A DNA stretch of 5,025 bases, taken from the NCBI GenBank assembly GCA_903820655.1, contig CAIJIA010000030.1, forward strand, positions 1-5,025, in the 5' to 3' direction. The notes under the pieces are model-generated. The model had not been told where the DNA came from, ran no database searches, and worked only from the letters and a program-made list of their open reading frames with translations. Of this stretch, positions 1 to 5,025 are shown piece by piece. Made by a program: the position numbers and the translations under genes. Position 1 is the stretch's first letter. Every line of letters starts with the position of its first letter. The DNA is from an uncultured Chloroflexota bacterium. GTDB lineage: Bacteria; Chloroflexota; Limnocylindria; Limnocylindrales; Limnocylindraceae.

Positions 1-1721
1 TCGCGCGTGTAGTGACGAATCAGGTGCACGAGCGTCTCGTCGGGAACGACCGCCTGGGCCTCGGTCAGGCCATGATTCTCGCGCTGCTTCGGCAGGATGT
101 AGCGCTTCGCGATCTGCACCTTCTCCGCCTCGGTGTATCCAGGAATCTGGATGATCTCCATGCGGTCGCGCAGCGGCGCAGGAATCGTGTCGAGCTGATT
201 CGCGGTGGCAACGAAGAGCACCTGCGAAAGATCGAACTCCACCTCGAGGTAGTTGTCCTGGAAGGTTGCGTTCTGCTCTGGATCGAGCACCTCAAGGAGC
301 GCCGACGACGGATCGCCGCGGAAGTCCGCGCCGAGCTTGTCGATCTCATCGAGCATGAAGACAGGATTCTTTGTGCCCGCCTGCTTGATCCCCTGCACGA
401 TGCGGCCGGGGAGCGCGCCGATGTAGGTGCGGCGGTGCCCACGAATCTCCGCCTCGTCGTGCAAGCCACCAAGGCTCATGCGCACAAACTTGCGACCCAT
501 CGCGCGAGCAATCGACTTACCAAGTGATGTCTTGCCAACCCCTGGAGGCCCAGCGAAGCAGAGGATCGGGCTCTTCACCTGTGGGGCGAGCTTGCGCACC
601 GCGAGATACTCAATGATGCGCTCCTTCACCTTCTCGAGACCGTAGTGATCGTCGGCGAGCACCTTGGCCGCCTCCTTGATCTCAATACGATCTTCTGTGG
701 CGATGTTCCACGGCATCGAGATCAGCCAATCAACATACGTACGAATCACACCAACCTCGGGCGACGCCGAAGGAATGCGGCTCATGCGATCGAGCTCCTT
801 CAGTGCGCGCGACTTGATCTCCTCCGGCATGCCAGAGGCTTCGACCTTCTCGCGCAGCTCATTTGTTTCGGCCTGCTGGGGGTCCTCTTCGCCGAGCTCA
901 CGCTGAATCGCCTTGAGCTGTTCGCGCAGGAAGTACTCGCGCTGGCTCTTGTCCATCTCAGAACGCACGTCTGACTGAATCTTTCCCTTGATCTCGAGGA
1001 TCTCGATCTGTCGTGACAAGAACGACGCGACGTACTTCAGTCGCGCCACAACATCGATGGTCTCGAGCAGTTCCTGTCGCTGATCGGTCGTCATGTCTGG
1101 CGTATAGGCGGTCATGTCGGCGAGCAGTCCAGGATCACTGATGTTCTTCGCTGCGACCGCCGCCTCCGGCGGTACCGGTGCGCCAGAGGTGACGTACGTC
1201 TCCACTTGCGCCTGGACGCTGCGCATCAGCGCTTCGACCTCAACGCCGGTGACCTCTGGTGTCTCAACGACGGTGCCCTTCAGCATCAGTGCCGCGCCGG
1301 TCGCGTCGAGCGACTTCACCTTGAAGCGACGCTGACCCTGCACCACGGCGCGAAGCGTGCCGTCGGGAAGGTTCACGACCTGCGCGATCTTGGCAAGCGT
1401 GCCCATCGCATGCAGCTGGTCGACCGAAGTGATCTCCTCTTGCTCTGGTTCACGCTGGGTGACCAGGGCGATCCAGCCACCAGCAGCAGCCGCGGCACGA
1501 ATGGCGGCAACGCTCTTGTCTCGGCCAACCTTTAGTGGCGCAACCATCTCGGGGAAGATGACGATCTCGCGCAGGGGAACAAGGGGGAAGGAGCCGCGCC
1601 CGCGTGGCACGACGGTGTCGTCATCGCTTGCTGCGACAGCCTCGTCAATGGCGAGCTGCTCCTCTTCATTCAACTCGTCATCAATGTCTGCCTGGATCTC
1701 TCGTTCGGTACGCTTGCTCAT
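1..1721 (-). CDS. lon: ATP-dependent Lon protease (LonA type), 3' end cut off by the window edge
   Basis: Lon is a cytosolic AAA+ serine protease that unfolds and degrades misfolded and regulatory proteins as a hexamer. The window shows 573 codons from an ATG at 1721. Residues 1-44 are an acidic tail. The LAN substrate-binding domain starts near FPLVPLREIVIFPEMVAPL (45-63), and the conserved EYFLREQLKAIQ helix lies near residue 261. The AAA+ module has Walker A GPPGVGKT (391-398, bases 528-551), Walker B FMLDEIDK with D458/E459 (bases 336-359), sensor-1 N508 and arginine finger R520. The first three sites sit a constant 35 residues later than in E. coli Lon (K362, E424, N473), which argues against frameshifts between them. 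Sensor-2 and the catalytic Ser-Lys dyad lie beyond the left edge, so protease activity cannot be checked here. The start overlaps the hspR stop (ATGA) and has a strong ribosome binding site, so the gene is probably translationally coupled to hspR. Identification as Lon is secure. Confidence 0.97.
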   Translation of the reverse strand, partial: MSKRTEREIQADIDDELNEEEQLAIDEAVAASDDDTVVPRGRGSFPLVPLREIVIFPEMVAPLKVGRDKSVAAIRAAAAAGGWIALVTQREPEQEEITSVDQLHAMGTLAKIAQVVNLPDGTLRAVVQGQRRFKVKSLDATGAALMLKGTVVETPEVTGVEVEALMRSVQAQVETYVTSGAPVPPEAAVAAKNISDPGLLADMTAYTPDMTTDQRQELLETIDVVARLKYVASFLSRQIEILEIKGKIQSDVRSEMDKSQREYFLREQLKAIQRELGEEDPQQAETNELREKVEASGMPEEIKSRALKELDRMSRIPSASPEVGVIRTYVDWLISMPWNIATEDRIEIKEAAKVLADDHYGLEKVKERIIEYLAVRKLAPQVKSPILCFAGPPGVGKTSLGKSIARAMGRKFVRMSLGGLHDEAEIRGHRRTYIGALPGRIVQGIKQAGTKNPVFMLDEIDKLGADFRGDPSSALLEVLDPEQNATFQDNYLEVEFDLSQVLFVATANQLDTIPAPLRDRMEIIQIPGYTEAEKVQIAKRYILPKQRENHGLTEAQAVVPDETLVHLIRHYTR

Positions 1722-2074
1722 GCTCGTCCCCTTCCTGCCGCTTCCTGCGGCGCTCGCTTCGCCTCTTTCGCTTGACCCTCTTCGTACAGTCGCTCCAAGA
1801 TTCGTTCGCCGAGCCGCTCTTCAAGTTCGAAGAGGAGCTTGATGCCGGCGAGATTGACCCCAAAGTCTTGTGTCAGGTGGCGTATCCAGAGGATGCGCCG
1901 AAGGTCGTTCTCGGAGAAGAGACGGATGTTCGACTCGGTTCGGGAGGGGCAGATCAGGCCCTCATCCTCGTAGATGCGCAGCGTGCGGGGGTGGACCGAG
2001 ACGATGTTGGCGGCCACGCTGATCACGTAGACCGGCCGTGCTGGATCGACCCCTGCGCCCCTGCTCTTCAACAC
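1718..2074 (-). CDS. hspR: HspR-like MerR-family heat-shock repressor
   Basis: This is a small DNA-binding regulator of about 118 residues. From a GTG start at 2074, the MerR-type winged helix-turn-helix begins at YVISVAANIVSVHPRTLRIY (16-35), followed by EDEGLICPSRTESNIRLFSE (36-55), where the wing carries the TExNIRLFS pattern typical of HspR. The segment after it (LTQDFGVNLAGIKLLFELEE, 67-86) matches the HspR pattern of 'GVNLAG' and then a short coiled coil. There is no long ligand-binding domain, as expected for HspR. In Streptomyces, HspR represses dnaK, clpB and lon through HAIR sites, with DnaK as co-repressor. Here the gene sits directly upstream of lon with a four-base overlap, so lon is its most likely target along with itself. 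The start is ambiguous: TTG at 2077, GTG at 2074 and TTG at 2071 are adjacent and in frame, and none has a good Shine-Dalgarno sequence. GTG is preferred because it fits the candidate promoter. The tail after residue 95 is charged and Arg/Ala-rich and resembles no domain I know. Confidence 0.9.
   Translation of the reverse strand: MLKSRGAGVDPARPVYVISVAANIVSVHPRTLRIYEDEGLICPSRTESNIRLFSENDLRRILWIRHLTQDFGVNLAGIKLLFELEERLGERILERLYEEGQAKEAKRAPQEAAGRGRA
1728..1736 (-). promoter_or_regulatory. Ribosome binding site of lon
   Basis: On the minus strand the sequence reads AGGAAGGGG, followed by six bases (ACGAGC) and the lon ATG. This is a purine-rich Shine-Dalgarno sequence at near-ideal spacing, located inside the last codons of hspR. 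It supports the ATG at 1721 as the lon start. It also means lon could be translated both by reinitiation after hspR and independently of it. Confidence 0.75.
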
Positions 2075-2080
2075 CAAAAC

Positions 2081-2110
2081 AGGTTACAACCTTATCAATA
2101 CCATTGTCAA
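2081..2110 (-). promoter_or_regulatory. Candidate sigma-70-type promoter of the hspR-lon operon
   Basis: On the minus strand a perfect -35 hexamer TTGACA (2110-2105) is followed after 18 bases by TAACCT (2086-2081), a weak -10 that keeps the first two T/A positions and the final T. The gap upstream of hspR has no better candidate. Six bases separate the -10 from the GTG at 2074, so transcription could begin at or next to the start codon. The -35 box is a sequence observation. The -10 and the start site are inference. Confidence 0.5.
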
Positions 2111-2111
2111 G
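2091..2111. promoter_or_regulatory. Candidate HspR operator (HAIR-like imperfect inverted repeat)
   Basis: On the plus strand the half-sites CTTATCA and TGTCAAG are separated by seven bases, the same 7-N7-7 layout as the known HAIR element (CTTGAGT-N7-ACTCAAG). The right half matches HAIR at 5 of 7 positions and the left half at only 3 of 7. As a dyad the site is better: 7 of 10 base pairs around the centre are symmetrical, including CAAT-ACC-ATTG in the middle. It covers the -35 box of the candidate hspR promoter, where a bound repressor would block RNA polymerase. The weak left half keeps this tentative. Confidence 0.45.
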
Positions 2112-2115
2112 AGAG

Positions 2116-2124
2116 TTATCCACA
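2116..2124 (+). promoter_or_regulatory. Perfect DnaA-box 9-mer (TTATCCACA)
   Basis: TTATCCACA is identical to the strongest E. coli-type DnaA box. It is a single copy: I saw no second box or AT-rich unwinding region nearby, so this is not an origin. It lies five bases upstream of the -35 box of the candidate hspR promoter, where bound DnaA could affect transcription. It could also be a chance match, since about 0.04 exact matches are expected in a random 5-kb sequence counting both strands. Confidence 0.35.
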
Positions 2125-2132
2125 GAATGGCA

Positions 2133-2157
2133 GCCACGAGGGCGAGCCTGCCCTGGC
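2133..2157 (-). terminator. Intergenic hairpin, possible terminator downstream of the transporter gene
   Basis: Arms GCCA plus GGGC (minus strand 2157-2150) pair with GCCC and TGGC, with a six-base loop and a three-base bulge on one side. The hairpin lies 42 bases past the transporter stop codon and before the hspR promoter, where a terminator is expected. No T-run follows on the minus strand (TGCCATTCTGTGG), so it is not a classical intrinsic terminator. A perfect 10-base palindrome, AGAGGCCTCT (2191-2200), also lies right at the transporter stop codon. Confidence 0.2.
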
Positions 2158-2198
2158 CTGAGGGCGGTTGGTTGAGGAGCCAGAGGGGCGAGAGGCCT

Positions 2199-4211
2199 CT
2201 ACTCGAGGTCGCGGCGGTACGGAATGTCGAGGATCACCGTGTTGCGCCGACCAAGGAGTGTCTCGCGGAGGCGCTTCCCGTTGCCGTTATGCAGGATGCG
2301 ATCCCACCAGTGCCGGCCGGCGTATTCCGGAATCATCACTACGTTGATGCGCCGCTGGTCTGGCGGCAGATCAGCGTCTTCATCTTCGATCTCGTCGAGG
2401 TAGTGGCAGATCGGCTCCACGATGGCGCGGAACGGCGAATCAACCGTCACCAAGCGCACGCCAGGGAAGAGGGTCTCAAAGCGCGTCCGTACCTCTCGCT
2501 CCTCGTCATCGCTGAAGACAACGCGAATTGCAGTGAGCTCACCATTCTCAGCCTCAAGGATTCGGCCAAGCGTGATCGCACGAACCGTCGAGCGATTGAT
2601 CTCACCAAACGGCGCCAGGATTCGACGTGGGCGATGTGGCGCGTCGAAGACAACACCGGGCTTGATGGAGAGTTCGCGTTCATGCAAGTTGTAGCGATTG
2701 CGTACGAGCTTCATAAAGATGGTAAGCAACGGAATTAGAATGAATACCAAGTATCCGCCGTCGGTAAACTTTGCAGCGGTAATAACGACCAAGACAACAG
2801 CCGTTACAAAAGCGCCAACACCATTCAGTAGCGCGCGACCGGCCCAGCCTGCGTTTCGGAGCCGTCGCCAATGCAACACCATTCCCGCCTGGCTGATGGT
2901 GAATCCGACGAAGACGCCAATGGCGTATGCCGGAACGAGTGCGGTGACGACCGCATCGGTACCAATGAGGAGTAGTGCTGCAGCAAGGGCAATGATGATG
3001 ATTCCTGCACCGTACGCGAGGCGGTCACTGCGCTGACCAACCTGTCGTGGAAGGTAGCCATCAACTGCCAAGATGCGCGCAAGCTGTGGCCCGCCGTTGA
3101 AGCCAGTGTTCGCTGCGAGCAGCAAGATGCCAGTCGTTGCGACTTGGAACAGCGCGTAGAGCGGTCCGCTCCCGAATGATGCTCGTGCAACCTGTGAGAG
3201 CAACGTTTCGCCGCCGATCTCTTGTGGCACCTTTCCGTATGCAAAGGCGACAAGGGAGATGCCCAGGAAGAGTGTTCCGAGTAGCACTGCCATGACCACA
3301 AGCGTCGATGCAGCATTCTTGGCCTCTGGCTTCTTGAACGATGCAACGCCGTTGCTGATTGCCTCGGTGCCAGTCAACGCAACGGAACCGTGTGCAAACG
3401 CCTTAAGCAGCAGGATGGGCAACAAGATCGTTGCGGTCTCATGTGCCTGAATTACTACACCCTGGCTCCATGTCACGGCTGGATCGCCCGTAATAATTTT
3501 GATCAGCCCAACGCCAATGACGCCAAAGGCGCCGGCGACAAAGAGGTAGGTCGGCAGAGCAAAGATGCGACCTGATTCACGAAGTCCGCGGAGGTTGGCC
3601 AAAACAAGGAGACCCATCGCGCCGAGCGCAAGCTCAAGGCGTACGCCTGCGAGTGACGGAATGGCTGAGGTGATGGCGGCGATACCTGCCGCGGTGCTGA
3701 CGGCGGCGGTCAGGATGTAGTCAACGATCAGACTCGAGGCAGCAATGAGGGCTGGCCAGGTTCCGAAGGTGCTCTTTGCGACGGCGTACGCCCCACCGCC
3801 ATTGGGGAATCCGAAGCAGACCTGTCGGTAACTGATGGCGATGAGCCCGAGCAGCAGCCCGATGCCGAGGGCAACGATTGGCCCATAGATCAGGAAGCTG
3901 GCACCAGCCCCGGCGAGCACCAACAAGATCTCTTCGCTGGCGTAGGCGCTCGACGAGATCGCGTCTGACGAGAAGATCGGGAGCGCTAGCTTGCGACTGA
4001 GGCGCTGCTCGCCCTCCTCGGCATTGGAGAGGGGTCGGCCCAGGAGCGCTCGTTTTGCGGCGTGGGTGGCCTCACCGACCACGCCGAGATCTGAGGCGGT
4101 ACTCCCAGCCTCCGAAGCAACGAGATGATCTGGCTGTGGCTCAACAAAGAGCTCTTCGCCATTGTGGTTGTGGTGCCAGTCAGGCTTCCCCTTCTGCTGG
4201 TCAGGACTCAT
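2199..4211 (-). CDS. KimA/YdaO-like APC-superfamily transporter, probable potassium importer
   Basis: This is a 670-residue inner-membrane protein related to Bacillus subtilis KimA (about 607 residues), a high-affinity potassium importer of the KUP-like branch of the APC superfamily. Residues 1-57 are a hydrophilic, His/Asn/Glu-rich N-terminus. The core begins at GRPLSNAEEGEQ (58-69), and about twelve hydrophobic segments span roughly 75-500. Residues corresponding to the KimA potassium site appear conserved: D83 and Y90 in SSDAISSSAY, D164/Y165/T168/S172 in VDYILTAAVS, and Y429 in PAYAIGVFVGF. D83, Y90, D164, Y165, T168 and S172 keep a constant offset of 47 from KimA D36, Y43, D117, Y118, T121 and S125 as I recall that numbering. 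The soluble C-terminal region (about 505-670) corresponds to the KimA cytosolic domain used for dimerisation and c-di-AMP control. The ATG start has an AAAGG-type ribosome binding site at a rather long spacing of about 12 bases. The gene lies 63 bases after rsmG and may share its transcript. Potassium is the favoured substrate by homology, but an amino-acid substrate cannot be excluded. Confidence 0.85.
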   Translation of the reverse strand: MSPDQQKGKPDWHHNHNGEELFVEPQPDHLVASEAGSTASDLGVVGEATHAAKRALLGRPLSNAEEGEQRLSRKLALPIFSSDAISSSAYASEEILLVLAGAGASFLIYGPIVALGIGLLLGLIAISYRQVCFGFPNGGGAYAVAKSTFGTWPALIAASSLIVDYILTAAVSTAAGIAAITSAIPSLAGVRLELALGAMGLLVLANLRGLRESGRIFALPTYLFVAGAFGVIGVGLIKIITGDPAVTWSQGVVIQAHETATILLPILLLKAFAHGSVALTGTEAISNGVASFKKPEAKNAASTLVVMAVLLGTLFLGISLVAFAYGKVPQEIGGETLLSQVARASFGSGPLYALFQVATTGILLLAANTGFNGGPQLARILAVDGYLPRQVGQRSDRLAYGAGIIIIALAAALLLIGTDAVVTALVPAYAIGVFVGFTISQAGMVLHWRRLRNAGWAGRALLNGVGAFVTAVVLVVITAAKFTDGGYLVFILIPLLTIFMKLVRNRYNLHERELSIKPGVVFDAPHRPRRILAPFGEINRSTVRAITLGRILEAENGELTAIRVVFSDDEEREVRTRFETLFPGVRLVTVDSPFRAIVEPICHYLDEIEDEDADLPPDQRRINVVMIPEYAGRHWWDRILHNGNGKRLRETLLGRRNTVILDIPYRRDLE

Positions 4212-4235
4212 CGCGCTTCACTGCACCTTTCCCGT

Positions 4236-4256
4236 CGATTCAGGGTCTCCTGATCG
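4236..4256. other. Small bulged hairpin between rsmG and the transporter gene
   Basis: On the plus strand CGAT-(T)-CAGG pairs with CCTG-ATCG around the four-base loop GTCT, giving eight base pairs with one bulged T. It lies 18 bases after the rsmG stop and 24 bases before the transporter ATG. No T-run follows it in the direction of transcription (ACGGGAAAGG), so it is not a standard intrinsic terminator. It could be a leader structure, a processing site or nothing. The whole gap 4212-4274 is too short for a ydaO-type c-di-AMP riboswitch. Confidence 0.3.
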
Positions 4257-4274
4257 GTTGCTATTGCCCTAATC

Positions 4275-4994
4275 CTATACCCGCGCTCTCACCCGTTCAG
4301 ATTCGTGCGGAGTAGCGCGCACAAGGAGCGCCCCCTCTAGCGCAGCCACGTTCACCGGAATCACCTCAATTGCGCTGGATCCAATGAGAGAAGCGGCGGT
4401 GCTCAGCTCTGCATCCCAGCCCTCTCCCGCACGCTTCCAAGCGAGTAGCGAGCCGGTTGGCGTGAGAATCGGCGCGGCAAGTCGAATCAACTCGCTCAGT
4501 GGTGCGATCGCTCGCGCAGTGATCAGATCAAACCGAACGCCGCCCCCCTGCGCCAAATCTTCAGCGCGCGCATGAGCGACACGCAGTCGCGGTGCGAGCC
4601 CGCTCGCTGCGGTGACCGCTTCAAGAAAGCGCACCTTCTTACCGATTGATTCAATCAACGTCATCGAAAGGCCGTCGTGACGCGAGAGCAACCGTGCCGC
4701 TAACGGCACGCCAGGGAAGCCACCACCAGAGCCGAGGTCGGCGATCTTGCCGCGGCCGCCAGGGAGCATGCGCTCAATGTGCGGAGCAGCGACAAGAGAG
4801 TCGAGCAGGTGTCGCGTTGCGCGCTCGAGTGGATCGCTCACGCGCGTAAGGTTGATTGCCGGGTTCCATGCGTCGAGTAGACGAAGGTGTGCAGTCAAGA
4901 TTGCAGTCTCGTTGGAAGAGAGTTCAGGAAGTGACGCTACGGTGAGTTGGCGCGCAAGTTCAGCGAGGGTTTCACGCTCGGTTGGTGGCAGCAC
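4275..4994 (-). CDS. rsmG: 16S rRNA (guanine-527-N7)-methyltransferase RsmG (GidB)
   Basis: RsmG is a cytosolic SAM-dependent enzyme that methylates N7 of G527 in the 530 loop of 16S rRNA. Its loss often gives low-level streptomycin resistance. The 239-residue protein equals the B. subtilis length. Family features are WNPAINLTRV (43-52) before the fold, HLLDSL (62-67), the SAM-binding motif IADLGSGGGFPGVPLA (84-99), the acidic strand end with IESIGKKVRFL (114-124), RAEDL (143-147) and DLITARAIAPL (156-166). The C-terminus lacks the basic PRKPGTPNK-type tail of the Bacillus protein and ends in HESERVRARV. The assigned start is a GTG at 4994 with no clear Shine-Dalgarno sequence. The frame remains open for ten more codons to the right edge, so the true start may lie outside, although alignment with the Bacillus protein suggests little is missing. 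In many bacteria rsmG precedes parA-parB near the origin, but here it is followed by a transporter gene. Confidence 0.95.
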   Translation of the reverse strand: MLPPTERETLAELARQLTVASLPELSSNETAILTAHLRLLDAWNPAINLTRVSDPLERATRHLLDSLVAAPHIERMLPGGRGKIADLGSGGGFPGVPLAARLLSRHDGLSMTLIESIGKKVRFLEAVTAASGLAPRLRVAHARAEDLAQGGGVRFDLITARAIAPLSELIRLAAPILTPTGSLLAWKRAGEGWDAELSTAASLIGSSAIEVIPVNVAALEGALLVRATPHESERVRARV

Positions 4995-5025
4995 ACTCGG
5001 ATCAGTGGGGAGCGGCGCGCGTTCA

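Noticed and set aside
12..527. Plus-strand open frame of 171 codons opposite lon
   Set aside because: It is antisense to the conserved Lon AAA+ module, its protein is low-complexity Leu/Arg-rich without a recognisable domain, and it is explained by the G+C-rich codon pattern of lon.
1604..2161. Plus-strand open frame of 185 codons opposite hspR and the start of lon
   Set aside because: It runs across two clear minus-strand genes and their promoter, and shows no family motif or ribosome binding site.
2075..2198. Replication origin, because of the DnaA box and nearby rsmG
   Set aside because: There is only one DnaA box, no AT-rich unwinding region, and no dnaA or dnaN gene in the window.
2191..2200. 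AGAGGCCTCT palindrome at the transporter stop codon, considered as a terminator or operator
   Set aside because: A 10-base perfect palindrome leaves no loop for an RNA hairpin, and alternative pairings with the neighbouring CCTCT are only five base pairs and lack a T-run.
2127..2738. Plus-strand open frame of 203 codons opposite the transporter C-terminus
   Set aside because: The opposite strand encodes the conserved soluble domain of the transporter. The plus-strand protein resembles no family I recognise.
2825..3346. Minus-strand open frame of 173 codons inside the transporter gene
   Set aside because: It is an out-of-frame shadow of the transporter, Ser/Arg/His-rich and with no domain.
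4212..4274. c-di-AMP (ydaO) riboswitch ahead of the KimA-like gene
   Set aside because: The gap is 63 bases, far shorter than the riboswitch, and its conserved core is not visible.
4995..5025. End of an upstream gene (TGA on the minus strand at 5025-5023)
   Set aside because: Only one stop triplet in an unknown frame is visible, with no coding sequence before it, so a gene cannot be supported.

Overview
The window is about 5 kb of moderately GC-rich bacterial DNA, roughly 55-60% G+C by eye. It carries four protein genes, all on the minus strand, so transcription runs from high to low coordinates: rsmG (4994-4275), a KimA/YdaO-like APC-superfamily transporter (4211-2199), an HspR-type MerR repressor (2074-1718) and the ATP-dependent protease gene lon (from 1721 off the left edge). 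No rRNA, tRNA, insertion sequence, CRISPR array or phage gene was seen. The long plus-strand open frames are antisense shadows of these genes.

HspR and its control of lon are best known from Actinobacteria and Deinococcus, and related regulators occur in Chloroflexota. With the G+C content, and GTG as the assigned start of rsmG and the preferred start of hspR, this suggests an actinobacterium, a chloroflexote or a relative. That placement is inference only, because no phylogenetic marker is fully diagnostic here.

Right part (4212-5025): rsmG encodes the 16S rRNA G527 N7-methyltransferase. Its reading frame stays open to the right edge, so its start is not fully certain. A 63-base gap containing a small bulged hairpin separates it from the transporter. 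Middle (2199-4211): the transporter has the APC/LeuT-like membrane core of the KimA potassium importer, with the potassium-site residues conserved, a soluble C-terminal domain, and an N-terminal extension of about 47 residues.

The 124-base gap 2075-2198 is the regulatory core of the window. It holds a hairpin downstream of the transporter gene, a perfect DnaA-box 9-mer, a perfect TTGACA -35 box embedded in an imperfect palindrome of HAIR geometry (7-N7-7), and a weak -10 box six bases before the hspR GTG, which would suit a leaderless transcript.

Left part (1-2074): hspR and lon overlap by four bases (ATGA), with a strong Shine-Dalgarno sequence for lon inside the hspR 3' end. The simplest model is an autoregulated heat-shock operon in which HspR represses its own promoter and therefore lon. 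Lon is cut by the window edge after 573 residues: the N-terminal domain and most of the AAA+ module are present, and the Ser-Lys protease domain lies outside. I see no undescribed system. The most interesting point is the compact hspR-lon circuit and its promoter.
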